From Kutzneria sp. 744 (lineage in GTDB: Bacteria > Actinomycetota > Actinomycetes > Mycobacteriales > Pseudonocardiaceae), in assembly GCF_000568255.1 (NCBI RefSeq), contig NZ_KK037166.1, positions 6,183,488 to 6,247,487 of the forward strand: a stretch of 64,000 bases of DNA. The letters are read 5' to 3'. The notes beneath the pieces are model-generated. The model was not told the origin of the DNA, ran no database searches, and saw only the letters and a list, made by a program, of their open reading frames with translations. Within the stretch, counting starts at the first letter, position 1. The number at the start of each line of letters is the position of its first letter. Positions 26,756 to 35,530 of the stretch are shown here, in pieces. Position numbers and translations under genes: made by a program.

Positions 26756-28945
26756 TCAGAACGCCGCCACCTGGCCGTGGTCCTCGCGGAGCGGCGGCAA
26801 GACGCCGGCGGCCAGGTCCTCGCCGGTGAAGCGCCAGGTCAGGGCGGTGTTGCGGCGGTCGCCGGTCTGCTCGACGGCCATGCGCAGGGCCCGGGGCTGC
26901 CCGACCAAGACGACCATGGCCTTGGCGCGGGTGATGGCGGTGTACAGAAGGTTTCGGCGCAGCAACAACATCCCGGCGCTGGTGCTGAGGGGCACGACGA
27001 CGTACGGGTATTCGCTGCCCTGGGAGCGGTGGACGGTGATGGCGTAGCCGTGGGCGAGCTCCTCCAGCTCGTCGAAGTCGTACTCGACGGCCTCGCCGTC
27101 CTCCAGGGTGACCTCGAGGAGACGGTCCTCCAGGGACAGGGCGGTGACGGTGCCGGCGGTGCCGTTGAAGACGCCGGCCTTGCCCTTGTCGTAGTTGTTG
27201 CGGATGGGCATGACCCGGTCGCCGACGCGGAAGGCGCGGTCGTCGGACCAGTACTGGGGGTCGCCCTCGCGGTGGGGGTTGAGCACGTCCTGCAACAGGC
27301 GGCCGATGTTGAGGGCGCCGACGTCGCGGGCGCGGCCGGGGCACAGGACCTGGATCCGGCTGGGCTCGATGCCGTACGCGGCGGGCAGCCGGCGGGTGGC
27401 GATGTCGACCACGGTCTCGGCGATGTCCTTGGGGTCCTCGGCGGGCACGAACCAGAACTCGGGGTTGTTCACCGGCAACACGCCTTCACGCACATTCACG
27501 GCGTTGGCGGTGATGCCGCTGCCGGCGCCCTGCCGGTAGACGCGGCTCAGGTGCGTGCGAGGAATGTCGGGCACGTCAAGGAGATCCCGCAGCACGGAGC
27601 CGGGCCCGACGCTGGGCAGCTGATCGACGTCGCCGACCAGCAGCAGATGCGCGCCGGGCGGGATCTTGTCGACCAGCGCGTCGGCGAGGCCGATGTCCAG
27701 CATCGAGCTCTCGTCCACCACGATCAGGTCGGCCGACAGCGGGTCGTTCACGTCGAACAGGCTGCCGTCGTCCTCGGGCTCGGCGTTGCGGCCCAGCATT
27801 CGGTGCACGGTCATCGCGGGCATCCCGGTCAGCTCGGACAGACGACGCGCGGCGCGGCCGGTCGGGGCGGCCAGGGTGATCTTCGCGCCGGCGGCCTTGG
27901 CCGTTTTGGCTATGTGCCGCACGGTGAAGCTCTTGCCGCAGCCGGGGCCGCCGGTCAGGATCGACACGGTGTGCGTCAGGGCCATCTCCACGGCCTGCCG
28001 CTGCGTGTCGTCCAACTCCGGGCCGTCCAGCTTGGGCTTGCCGGGCAACGACGAGGGCGTGCTCAACAGGCGGATCACGTTGTCGGCCAACAGGGTTTCC
28101 TGCTGGTGCAGGTGCGCCTGGAAGACGACGTCCCGGCCGTTGATCTGCTCCTGCACGACCTTTCGCCTGCGCCGCAACGCATGTAGCGCGGCGCGGATCA
28201 TCTCCTCGTCCTGCTCGACCATCGCCGTGGTGTGGGTCAGCACCTCGTTCACCGGCAGGAAGCAGTGCCCGCCCATGGTTCTGGCCTGGAGCAACGTGTG
28301 CAGCACCGCGGCCTGCATGCGTTCCGGGCTCTGCTCGGGGATGCCGGCGGCCAGGGCGATGGTGTCGGCGGTGGCGAAACCGATGCCCCAGACCTCCTCG
28401 ACCAGCCGATACGGCTCGTTGCGCACCACCTGCAACGACTGCTCGCCCAGCTTGCGGTGGATGCGCACGGCCAGGGCGGGACTGACGCCGACGCCCTGGA
28501 GGAACACCATGACCTCGCGGACCGCGCGCTGGTCGGCCCAGGCGGTGATGATCTTCGCCATCCGGTCGCGGCCGATCTGGTGCACCTCCATCAGGCGCTT
28601 CGGGTCGCGGTCGATGACGTCCAGGGTGTCCTCGCCGAACGTGTCCACGATGGCGTCGGCCAGCTTGCGGCCGATGCCCCGGACCAGGCCGGAGCCGAGG
28701 TAGCGGCGGATCGCGTGCACCGTCGCCGGCAGCACCCGTTCGCACTCGCCGACCCGGAGCGTGCCGCTGGTGGTCCAGTCGCCGTCGACGCGGACGGTCT
28801 CGCCAGGCTGCAGGCCGTGCAGCACCGTGCCGGCGATCTTGGTCTCGCTGCGTTCGCCCGTGGTCAGGACCGCGACCGTGTAGCCGTCCGCCCCCACATA
28901 TATGAGGCGGTCGACCACACCCTCCGCGACGGTCACGCTCCCCAT
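26756..28945 (-). CDS. recD2: RecD2-type 5'-3' DNA helicase
   Basis: A 729-residue superfamily 1B helicase. The N-terminal third carries helix-hairpin-helix elements (LGSGLVRGIGRKLADAIVD, GVGVSPALAVRIHRKLG, GIGFATADTIAL), as in RecD2 and not in the RecBCD subunit. The motor shows Walker A TGGPGCGKSFTVRHI, Walker B LIVVDESSMLD, GDVDQLPSVGPGSVL and the C-terminal TAITRAKAMVVLVG. It probably acts in replication-fork repair without RecBC. I choose ATG 28,945 over an upstream TTG at 28,957. The gene diverges from the HTH-ClpN operon, and its start lies within 10 bp of a palindromic operator. Confidence 0.92.
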   Translation of the reverse strand: MGSVTVAEGVVDRLIYVGADGYTVAVLTTGERSETKIAGTVLHGLQPGETVRVDGDWTTSGTLRVGECERVLPATVHAIRRYLGSGLVRGIGRKLADAIVDTFGEDTLDVIDRDPKRLMEVHQIGRDRMAKIITAWADQRAVREVMVFLQGVGVSPALAVRIHRKLGEQSLQVVRNEPYRLVEEVWGIGFATADTIALAAGIPEQSPERMQAAVLHTLLQARTMGGHCFLPVNEVLTHTTAMVEQDEEMIRAALHALRRRRKVVQEQINGRDVVFQAHLHQQETLLADNVIRLLSTPSSLPGKPKLDGPELDDTQRQAVEMALTHTVSILTGGPGCGKSFTVRHIAKTAKAAGAKITLAAPTGRAARRLSELTGMPAMTVHRMLGRNAEPEDDGSLFDVNDPLSADLIVVDESSMLDIGLADALVDKIPPGAHLLLVGDVDQLPSVGPGSVLRDLLDVPDIPRTHLSRVYRQGAGSGITANAVNVREGVLPVNNPEFWFVPAEDPKDIAETVVDIATRRLPAAYGIEPSRIQVLCPGRARDVGALNIGRLLQDVLNPHREGDPQYWSDDRAFRVGDRVMPIRNNYDKGKAGVFNGTAGTVTALSLEDRLLEVTLEDGEAVEYDFDELEELAHGYAITVHRSQGSEYPYVVVPLSTSAGMLLLRRNLLYTAITRAKAMVVLVGQPRALRMAVEQTGDRRNTALTWRFTGEDLAAGVLPPLREDHGQVAAF

Positions 28946-28952
28946 CGTAGGT

Positions 28953-28998
28953 GTCAACCCTTGTTGACGGCCTGGTTCTTGTCAACTAATGTTGACAA
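28953..28998. promoter_or_regulatory. Two palindromic operators in a divergent promoter region
   Basis: GTCAAC-CCTT-GTTGAC (28,953-28,968) and TTGTCAAC-TAAT-GTTGACAA (28,979-28,998) are perfect inverted repeats with centres 28 bp apart. Rightward, TTGACG (28,964-28,969) and TAATGT (28,987-28,992), 17 bp apart, would start RNA at about 28,999-29,000, exactly on the GTG start of the HTH gene. The transcript would therefore be leaderless and blocked by a protein bound at either palindrome. Confidence 0.65.
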
Positions 28999-28999
28999 C

Positions 29000-29218
29000 G
29001 TGACCGACATGAACGACCTCGCCGCGGCTGCCAGCGGCGCCGATGCCCGCACCGGCCTGCGGGCGGCACTCGCGCTACGCCGGCTAGCAGAGACGTTGGA
29101 AACGCTGCAAGTCGGCAACGCGCGGCGGCAGGGGTGGTCCTGGCAGGAGATCGCCGACGCGCTCGAGGTCACCAAGCAGGCCGTGCACAAGAAGTACGCC
29201 AACCTTCAGGAGGAATGA
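29000..29218 (+). CDS. Small HTH regulator of the ClpN operon
   Basis: A 72-residue protein that is mostly one helix-turn-helix: RLAETLETLQVGNARRQGWSWQEIADALEVTKQAVHKKYANL. The recognition helix is around SWQEIADALEVTKQAVHKKY. It is cotranslated with the ClpN-domain gene (TGATG). The start GTG coincides with the predicted transcription start, so the message should be leaderless. It is the natural candidate to bind the two GTTGAC palindromes, which makes this an autoregulated pair. In actinobacteria such HTH genes commonly sit next to proteins with Clp N-terminal repeats. Confidence 0.8.
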   Translation: MTDMNDLAAAASGADARTGLRAALALRRLAETLETLQVGNARRQGWSWQEIADALEVTKQAVHKKYANLQEE

Positions 29219-29757
29219 TGTTCGAACGGTTCAGCCGCCCCGCGCGGGAGGTTGTCGCGACGGCTCGGCAGGAGGCGGAAGCGCTGGGACACCGGCATTT
29301 CGGCACCGAGCACCTGTTGCTGGCCCTGGTCTCCGGCACCGGCGGCGGCCATGACGCCCTGGTTGCGGCCGGTGTGGACCGCGCGCTGGTCGCGGCGGCG
29401 ATCGCCGACACCACCGTGCTCGGCGCCGCCGACGCCGATGCCTTGAAGTCCGTGGGCATCGACCTGGACGCCGTGCTCTCCCGTATCACCGAGTCCTTCG
29501 GGCCCGATGCCTTGCGCAAGGCCGTTCCCGGTCGCCGACGCGGTCGGGTCGGCGTTTCGCCCCGGGTGAAGAAGGTGCTGGAGCTGGCCCTGCGGGAGGC
29601 CGTGCACCTGGGCCACCAGGCCATCGGCACCGAGCACATCCTGCTCGGCATTCTCCGTGACGGCTCCGGCCGCGCCTTCACCATCATCACCGGCGCCGGC
29701 GTCGATCCGGTCGAGCTCCGGCGCACCGTCGTCGACGGGTTCGGCAAAGCCGCCTGA
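29218..29757 (+). CDS. Clp N-terminal domain protein without ATPase
   Basis: A 179-residue protein made of two Clp N-terminal (ClpC/ClpA adaptor-docking) repeats. Repeat 1 is FSRPAREVVATARQEAEALGHRHFGTEHLLLALV; repeat 2 is VKKVLELALREAVHLGHQAIGTEHILLGILRD. No AAA+ module follows, so it cannot unfold substrates itself. It may sequester adaptors or substrates of ClpC, or respond to damaged proteins. AGGAGG lies 4 nt before ATG 29,218. Its partner HTH gene lies immediately upstream and the two form an operon. The role is inferred from domain content only. Confidence 0.88.
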   Translation: MFERFSRPAREVVATARQEAEALGHRHFGTEHLLLALVSGTGGGHDALVAAGVDRALVAAAIADTTVLGAADADALKSVGIDLDAVLSRITESFGPDALRKAVPGRRRGRVGVSPRVKKVLELALREAVHLGHQAIGTEHILLGILRDGSGRAFTIITGAGVDPVELRRTVVDGFGKAA

Positions 29758-29800
29758 ACCATGCCATGTTCTGTCAGGGTAACCCGGCAGGGTGCCCGGC

Positions 29801-30715
29801 ATGGACGATCTCAAGGGCAAGGTCGCAGTCGTGGCCGGGGCCACCCGTGGCGCCAGCCGGGCCATCGCGGTCGAACTCGGCCGTCGCGGGGCCCACGTGT
29901 ACGTCACCGGGCGCAGCACCCGGACCGAACGGTCCGAAGTGGACCGTGCCGAGACCATCGAGGACACCGCCGAGCTGATCGAGAAGGCCGGCGGCAGCGC
30001 CGTTGCCGTGCGGGTGGACCACCTCGAAGCGGTCGAAGTGCAGGAACTGGCCGCCCGCATCGACCGCGAGCAGGGCCGCCTCGACATCCTCGTCGACGGG
30101 CTGTGGGGCGGCGACGGCCTGATGACCTGGGGTGTTCCGGTGTGGGAGCATCCGCTGGCGGAGAGCCTCCGCATGATCCGCCTCGGCATCGACTCGCACG
30201 TCATCACCAGCCATTTCCTGCTGCCGCTGGTCATCCGTAATCCGGGCGGCCTCGTCGTCGACATGACCGACGGCACGGCCGAGTACAACGCCCGGTACCG
30301 GGAGGGCACCACCCTCGCGTTCTACGTGGCCAAGGCGGCCGCCCACCACCTGGCCATCGGTCAGGCGGCTGAGCTGAAGTCCTTTGACTGCACGGCGATC
30401 GCCCTCACACCGGGGTATCTGCGGTCCGAGGCGATGCTTGAGCACTACCGCGTCACCGAGGAGACGTGGCGGGACGCCCTCGTGCGGGAGCCCCATTTCT
30501 GCATCTCCGAGTCCCCGGCCTTCGTCGGTCGCGGCCTGGCGGCGCTGGCCGCCGACCCGGCGCGGGCCCGGTTCACCGGTCAGACCCTCAACAGCGGGCA
30601 ACTGGCCCAGATCTACGACATCGACGACGTCGACGGCAGCCGTCCGGACGGCTGGCGGTACATGATCGAGGTGGCCGGCACCGGCAAGCCGGCCGATCCC
30701 ACGGGTTACCGGTGA
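29801..30715 (+). CDS. Short-chain dehydrogenase/reductase with unusual active-site spacing
   Basis: A 304-residue SDR. The nucleotide loop reads VVAGATRGASRAIAVEL, with Ser at the third glycine position of TGxxxGxG. RLDILVDGLWGG replaces the usual NNAG region. The catalytic area reads AFYVAKAAAHHLA: only two residues separate Tyr from Lys, where related enzymes have YxxxK (for example FYDLAK). LTPGYLRSEAML and the extended C-terminus with NSGQLAQIYDIDDVDG match a DHRS1-like actinobacterial subfamily. It may still be active with a shifted pocket, or be catalytically altered. ATG 29,801 is preferred to GTG 29,792. It is a single gene 43 bp after the ClpN gene. Confidence 0.85.
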   Translation: MDDLKGKVAVVAGATRGASRAIAVELGRRGAHVYVTGRSTRTERSEVDRAETIEDTAELIEKAGGSAVAVRVDHLEAVEVQELAARIDREQGRLDILVDGLWGGDGLMTWGVPVWEHPLAESLRMIRLGIDSHVITSHFLLPLVIRNPGGLVVDMTDGTAEYNARYREGTTLAFYVAKAAAHHLAIGQAAELKSFDCTAIALTPGYLRSEAMLEHYRVTEETWRDALVREPHFCISESPAFVGRGLAALAADPARARFTGQTLNSGQLAQIYDIDDVDGSRPDGWRYMIEVAGTGKPADPTGYR

Positions 30716-31010
30716 AACGAAGGCGGACTGGCGGCGCATATGCAAAGGAATCACTCTTCAGTGCCATGGAGCCAGCAATCCTGCACGTCATTTGAAGTGC
30801 TCGACACCCCGGACTAGGTTGTTCCTGTTAAGCTTGTAAACGGCTGCGACCGAATCACATGCCTAAGTCGAGAGAAACGAGTGGAGTATATCCACCCTAG
30901 CAACTACTGTAATGTTAGTAGGCTGGATCCCGCGAAGCAACACAGATTGGTCAAAGTCGAGTTTCTAAAAACACCGCACAGACGCCCAGTAAGTAAGAAT
31001 AAAAGGGTGA
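30716..31010. other. Low-GC non-coding stretch
   Basis: About 295 bp with clearly lower GC than its surroundings, for example AAGCTTGTAAACGG and TAAGTAAGAATAAAAGGG. Short open frames (such as one from 30,881) have no recognisable domain. I see no rRNA, tRNA or clear promoter. It resembles remnants left by an insertion or a regulatory RNA region, but nothing specific can be named. Confidence 0.35.
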
Positions 31011-31868
31011 TCAATCGACATGCGCCGACGTCGTCACTAATTCAAACGCTGACTGGAAGCGCGCCTCGTCGGCTGCAATCTCCACAGCACTTGCATCCGA
31101 TAGAACCACGAGGATCTTCGGCAGCGCCCGCATCCCGTACGGGCTGAGCCGGATCCGCACGGGCACGGTCCGCAGCGACTGCTCGAACTGTGCGGAGGAC
31201 CGCTCCCACCAGGCGACGAGGTCGAAGCCCGGCGGGCGTTCGAAGCGCTGGTCGGTCTCCGCGACGGCTTCGATCCGGGCCACGCGGTAGGTGCGGAGAT
31301 CCCCGTCGACCTCGGCCACCAGGTACCAGACGCCGGCCTTGAGCACGATCCCCAACGGCTGCAAGGTGCGGTGCACGGTCTTGCCGGACCGGCCGTAGGC
31401 GATCTCCACCCGCCGCTGCTCCCACACCGCCCGCGCGATCGCCGCCAGGTGCTCCGTGTCGTCGGCCGGTCGAAACCAGGACGGCGCGTCGAGGTGGAAG
31501 CGCTGGGCCATCGCCTGCGCCTGGTCCCGCAGCGCCGGCGGCAAAGTCGCGAAGAGCTTGGCGTGCGCGGCGGACATCGCCGTGCCCAGGCCCAAATCGG
31601 CCAGCGCCTGGGGCACGCCCATGGCGAACATCGCCACGGCTTCCCTCGACGTGAGACCGTCCAGGTGCGTGCGCCACCCGTCCACCAGCCGCACGCCGCC
31701 GTGCCGCCCCGTCTCCGTCCACAGTGGAACCCCGGCGTCGCGCAGGGCCGCGATGTCCCGGTGCATGGTCCGCTCCGAGACGTCCAACGCCGTGGCTAAC
31801 TCCGCCACCGTCGCGCTTCTCTTGCTGTACAAGGTGAACAGCAGGGCCACCAGCCGCTCGGCGCGCAT
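31011..31868 (-). CDS. HTH-WYL transcriptional regulator (YafY type)
   Basis: A 285-residue regulator. The N-terminal winged HTH (LVALLFTLYSKRSATVAELATALDVSERTMHRDIAALRDAGVPL) is followed by a WYL domain. In that domain RVEIAYGRSGKTVHRTLQPLGIVLKAGVWYLVAEVDGDLRTYRVARI contains the family-naming WYL triad, and a C-terminal extension follows. Such proteins sense a ligand, often nucleic-acid-like, through the WYL pocket. ATG 31,868 is chosen; an upstream GTG at 31,883 would overlap the T7SS gene more. It lies directly downstream of the eccE block on the same strand, but a link with secretion is not evident. Confidence 0.9.
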   Translation of the reverse strand: MRAERLVALLFTLYSKRSATVAELATALDVSERTMHRDIAALRDAGVPLWTETGRHGGVRLVDGWRTHLDGLTSREAVAMFAMGVPQALADLGLGTAMSAAHAKLFATLPPALRDQAQAMAQRFHLDAPSWFRPADDTEHLAAIARAVWEQRRVEIAYGRSGKTVHRTLQPLGIVLKAGVWYLVAEVDGDLRTYRVARIEAVAETDQRFERPPGFDLVAWWERSSAQFEQSLRTVPVRIRLSPYGMRALPKILVVLSDASAVEIAADEARFQSAFELVTTSAHVD

Positions 31869-31869
31869 C

Positions 31870-32526
31870 CTAGTGGGGCACACCGGCGGACATCAGCTCC
31901 ATCTCGGCCGGCGTGATGTCGAGCCGTACCAAAGCGGTGCCGGCCCGGCCGCAGAGGGCGACCTCGCCGGGACGCAGGTCGTCGGCCAAGCCGGCATCGG
32001 GCCGATTGCGCAGCGACGACACGGCCTCGCCATGACCAGGGGAGCAGACAACGACAACGTCGGCAGCACGCCAGAACTCGGAGCGGGTGGGCACGCGGGA
32101 GGCGACGTGGATGACCGTGCACCAGGGCGCATCGCCGACCCAGTTGGGCGGAGGCTCGGGGGCGTCGAGTACCAGGGCCTGCGGCGCACGGGGACCGGCC
32201 GGCACGCCCGGCCACCGCACCGAGCGCTGGGTGAAGGTCATGCGACGGCCGCCGACCTTGGTCCACAGGCCCTGCCAGGACGGCTGTCGCTGGCTGTACA
32301 CCGTGACCTGGCAGCCGACGGCCAGCAGCCGATGGGCCACGAGCCGGGCGAGGCCGACGCCGTCGACCAGCCCGATGCGCACGGGGTGGGGCTGAATCGC
32401 CGGCAGGCAGGCGATGTTGCCGCCGCGGTCGGCCCCGAGCAGCACACCGGCCGCCGGCACGTGCAGGGACAGGGAGATGTCGGCCAGGTTCCGCCATGGC
32501 TGGGCCGGCAGTTGAGAGGTGCTCAT
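31870..32526 (-). CDS. Conserved T7SS-linked protein of unknown function
   Basis: A 218-residue protein co-translated with eccE (ATGA overlap at 32,523-32,526). It has no signal peptide or membrane segment. Its middle (VRIGLVDGVGLARLVAHRLLAVGCQVTVYS and ADVVVVCSPGHGEAVSSL) looks like a small alpha/beta Rossmann-like fold. It probably assists or regulates the membrane complex on the cytosolic side, since it always would be made with EccE. I do not recognise a named Esp protein. Start ATG 32,526. Confidence 0.65.
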   Translation of the reverse strand: MSTSQLPAQPWRNLADISLSLHVPAAGVLLGADRGGNIACLPAIQPHPVRIGLVDGVGLARLVAHRLLAVGCQVTVYSQRQPSWQGLWTKVGGRRMTFTQRSVRWPGVPAGPRAPQALVLDAPEPPPNWVGDAPWCTVIHVASRVPTRSEFWRAADVVVVCSPGHGEAVSSLRNRPDAGLADDLRPGEVALCGRAGTALVRLDITPAEMELMSAGVPH

Positions 32527-33647
32527 CGTCGTACCAGTCCAATCGCGCTGGTCAGGTCCCGAGCCCCACCGCCGAGCGGCAGCGTGGCGACGACACCTGC
32601 GGCCTGGTTGTCGGTCAGCGGCTCGACCAGCCCGGTGGCGATCAGCGCGGCACGGGCATTGGCGGCGGCGCCGTGGTCGGTGGCGAAAAGCCGTAGCACC
32701 GAACGGGTCTGGGCCGAGTGACCGTCGAGTTCGACGGTGACAGACACGACGCAGCGGTCCGCGGCAATGGAGGCGGCGGTCATCAGGAGCTTGCTCCAGT
32801 CGCCCGTGACGGCCAGGCAGCAGTGCGCGCCGGCCTGCGTGAGCCAGGCGTCGGGATGGAACCGGCCGTGGTGGCTGGAGTCGCCGACGGCCCCGAGCAG
32901 CTCGGTCGCCGCCGCCAATCCGAGCAGGTGAACCTGGAATCCGTTGTCCATCAGGTGCACCCGCAGCCGGGCGGCCGCCGCGACGAGCGCGGTGCGAGCG
33001 CCGGCGGCCCCGCCACCACGGCGCTCGGTGGCCTCAGGCGCCCACAGCGGTTCGTGCCGCAGCACCAGCCACACCCGTCGCAGCACGGGCACGGCCGAGG
33101 TCGGCAGCCGGCGGTAGACCATCGTCGGCCCGAACCGCTCGGTCACGTCCAGCGGCGGCAGCGGGAACTGCTCGATCAGCATCTGGAACCCGGCCAGCTC
33201 CGCCGGATCGGCGGCCACCTGGGCGGCCAGCGTCGCCACGTCCAGCCGCAGATTGCCGGCGATCTCCAACTCCAGCACGGCGGCGAAGCCCTGCCCGTCG
33301 CCGATCACGCCGAGCGGCGCCACGCCGCGACCCGTCACCTCGACGACGTGCAGGTCGGGCAGCACTTCCCGGATCACGCCGAATCCTGGGCCGGTCGAGG
33401 GTGGCGGTGGCCCCGGCGCGGGCGCGTGCAGCCGGAAGGCCAGGTGCTCGGTGGCCCACTTCCCCTGCCAGAACAGGAAGGCGCCGACCAGCGTGAGGCC
33501 GGCCAGCGCCATCAGGGCGATGCCGAAGGGCCCCATGATCGCCACGCCGGCCCCGGCCGTGCCGACGGCGGCCTCGGCGGAGATCCACCGGGCCCGCCCG
33601 ATCCGCCCCGGCCGTCGGGGTCGCGTGCGTGCGGGACTGTCTGCCAC
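32523..33647 (-). CDS. eccE: Type VII secretion membrane protein EccE
   Basis: A 374-residue core component of the ESX membrane complex. Two membrane segments near the N-terminus (AAVGTAGAGVAIMGPFGIALMALAGLTLVGAFLFW, about residues 25-60) precede a large domain. The VIREVLPDLHVVEVTGRG and GDGQGFAAVLEL region is typical of EccE. In the known complex it sits at the periphery of the EccB/EccC/EccD ring. The GTG at 33,647 is chosen because the longer frame to 33,713 runs into the divergent eccB promoter. It diverges from eccB across 55 bp, so one control region probably serves both. Confidence 0.85.
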   Translation of the reverse strand: MADSPARTRPRRPGRIGRARWISAEAAVGTAGAGVAIMGPFGIALMALAGLTLVGAFLFWQGKWATEHLAFRLHAPAPGPPPPSTGPGFGVIREVLPDLHVVEVTGRGVAPLGVIGDGQGFAAVLELEIAGNLRLDVATLAAQVAADPAELAGFQMLIEQFPLPPLDVTERFGPTMVYRRLPTSAVPVLRRVWLVLRHEPLWAPEATERRGGGAAGARTALVAAAARLRVHLMDNGFQVHLLGLAAATELLGAVGDSSHHGRFHPDAWLTQAGAHCCLAVTGDWSKLLMTAASIAADRCVVSVTVELDGHSAQTRSVLRLFATDHGAAANARAALIATGLVEPLTDNQAAGVVATLPLGGGARDLTSAIGLVRR

Positions 33648-33702
33648 AGATGCAGTATGCCGATAGAGTCCGACTCGGCACGCCCAGTTGGGGAGGGCAG
33701 CG

Positions 33703-35079
33703 ATGGTTACCACGCGAGACCAGGTCGAGGCCTACACGTACGAGAGCAGGCGGCAGGTCACCAGCCTGATGCTCGGCGCGGACGAGGCCGTGACCGATCC
33801 TCGCCGCCGGCTCAACCGGTCGACCGTGGGCGGCACGGTCATCGCCGTGCTGCTGATGGCGGGCTTCGGCATCGCCGGTTTCCTCGGCGGCGGCAGCGGT
33901 CCCGCGCTGCCCGGCTCAGGCGCCGTAACGGTTAGCGGCACCGGCGACCATTACGTGATCGTCGACGGGCAGGTGCACCCGGCGCTGAACCTCGCGTCGG
34001 CGCTGCTGGTCGGCGGCGGCTCGCTGACCGAGGTTCGCTCGGAGGTGCTGGCCGGCAAGCCGCGTGGCCTCCCGGTCGGGATCCCCAACGCCCCGGACTC
34101 GTTGCCGTCCAAGGACAATCTCACCAACGGCGCCTGGACGGTGTGCGCGCTGCAGTCGGGGTCCGTCTCGGCCCCGTCGCAGATCACGCTGCTGATCGGG
34201 GCCGCCCCGAGTCAGGGCACTTTGGACTCCGCCTCGGGCGTGTTGGCCCAGCTGCCGGACGACAGCACGTGGCTGATCAGCAAGGGCCGCCGCTACAAGC
34301 TGACCGGCAACACCCGAGCGCTGCTTGGCCTGCAACGCGCCGCCACCGTCCGGCTGCCGGCCGAGGTGCTGGCGGTCGTGCCGGAGGGCGCGGAAATCAC
34401 CCAACCGAGTGTCACCTCGGGCGGCGCGCCGACCGTGCAGCTGCCGTCCCCGGTCGGCGTCGGCGACGTCATCCAGACCCGGCAGACCGGCGTCCAGGAG
34501 CAGTTCTTCGTGGTCGAGCCGGACGGGCTGGCCCCGATCTCCGAGCTGACCTACGCGCTGCTGGCCGCCTCCGGCAGCCGCGTCGACCAGCTCGACGCCA
34601 ACGTCGCGGTGTCGGCCCCGCAGTCGCACGCCCAGCCGCCGGGCAGCAACACCTGGCCCGACCGCATCCCTCAGCCGGTCGGCCCGCAGCTGGACCAGCC
34701 GTTGTGCCTGAGCACCACGCCCGGCCAGGCCCCCGGCGACGCCCCGTGGCAGCTGTCGGTCAGCCTGCCGCCGGCCATGCCCTCGCCCTCCGGGCTGTCC
34801 ACCGTGACCACCAAGGCCGGGCACGTCACGAACGTCAAGATCGCCGCCGGCTCCGGCGCCGTGGTGAAGGCATCCTCGGCCGCCGGCCAGGACGGCGTGC
34901 TGACCCTGGTGACCGACTCCGGCCAGCGGTTCCCCATCCCCAGCGCCGACGCCGCGTCCCGGCTGCACTTCGACCCCAACGCCGCCAAGAACGTGCCGCT
35001 GCCCTTCGTCACGCTGCTGCCAGCCGGGCCCACGCTGGATCCGACCGCCGCGGCTGAGGAATTCCCCGGCGGCAACTAG
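33703..35079 (+). CDS. eccB: Type VII secretion protein EccB
   Basis: A 458-residue EccB. It has a cytosolic N-terminus (TTRDQVEAYTYESRRQVTSLMLG), one membrane helix at about residues 42-64 (TVGGTVIAVLLMAGFGIAGFL) and a large exterior domain with the repeat-like beta segments typical of EccB. Conserved marks include DGQVHPALNLASALL, LPSKDNLTNGAWTVC and DRIPQPVGPQLDQPLC, whose cysteines form the family's disulfide. GGGAGGGC precedes the ATG at 33,703. In the ESX pore EccB forms the external ring. It is divergent from eccE. Confidence 0.95.
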   Translation: MVTTRDQVEAYTYESRRQVTSLMLGADEAVTDPRRRLNRSTVGGTVIAVLLMAGFGIAGFLGGGSGPALPGSGAVTVSGTGDHYVIVDGQVHPALNLASALLVGGGSLTEVRSEVLAGKPRGLPVGIPNAPDSLPSKDNLTNGAWTVCALQSGSVSAPSQITLLIGAAPSQGTLDSASGVLAQLPDDSTWLISKGRRYKLTGNTRALLGLQRAATVRLPAEVLAVVPEGAEITQPSVTSGGAPTVQLPSPVGVGDVIQTRQTGVQEQFFVVEPDGLAPISELTYALLAASGSRVDQLDANVAVSAPQSHAQPPGSNTWPDRIPQPVGPQLDQPLCLSTTPGQAPGDAPWQLSVSLPPAMPSPSGLSTVTTKAGHVTNVKIAAGSGAVVKASSAAGQDGVLTLVTDSGQRFPIPSADAASRLHFDPNAAKNVPLPFVTLLPAGPTLDPTAAAEEFPGGN

Positions 35080-35102
35080 GCCTCGGCCATTACGGTGGGG
35101 CC

Positions 35103-35530
35103 ATGGCATCGGTCAGGCAGGTCCAGGTCACCTTCGACTGCGCGGACCCCAAGCGTGTCGCCCTTTTCTGGTGCGAGGTGTTGGGATACCGTGCCGCCGC
35201 CCCCGCCGGCTTCGGCAGGGGGACTTCGACCACTCCCTGCCCGCCGACCGCCAGGGCTCGGCCTTCGCCTGCGTCGACCCCAACGGCGTGGGCCCGCGGC
35301 TGTACTTCCAGCGTGTGCCCGAAGGCAAGGTCGTCAAGAACCGGGTGCACCTCGACGTGCGGGCCGCCCCCGGCCTCGCCGGCCAGGAGCGCCTCGCCGC
35401 CCTCCGCTCCGAGCGCGCACGCCTGGAGGCCCTGGGCGCGGTGTGTCATCTGGAGCAGGTGTCCGACGACTTCAACGAATCCTGCATCACCATGCTGGAC
35501 GTCGAGGGCAACGAGTTCTGCCTGGACTGA
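35103..35530 (+). CDS. VOC (glyoxalase-like) protein with one frame break
   Basis: A small vicinal-oxygen-chelate protein of about 142 residues. The first frame gives VRQVQVTFDCADPKRVALFWCEVLGYRAAAPAGFG. The second gives GDFDHSLPADRQGSAFACVDP, RLYFQRVPEG, KNRVHLDV and MLDVEGNEFCLD, the family's C-terminal metal-side motif. The break lies in a run of five G (35,218-35,222); six would join both halves. A function such as lactoylglutathione or antibiotic binding cannot be assigned. It follows eccB by 23 bp, yet is probably unrelated to secretion. Confidence 0.75.

Noticed and set aside
35103-35530. The VOC gene as a genuine pseudogene
   Set aside because: Both halves are fully conserved and meet at a G run; a single-base error explains it better than decay.
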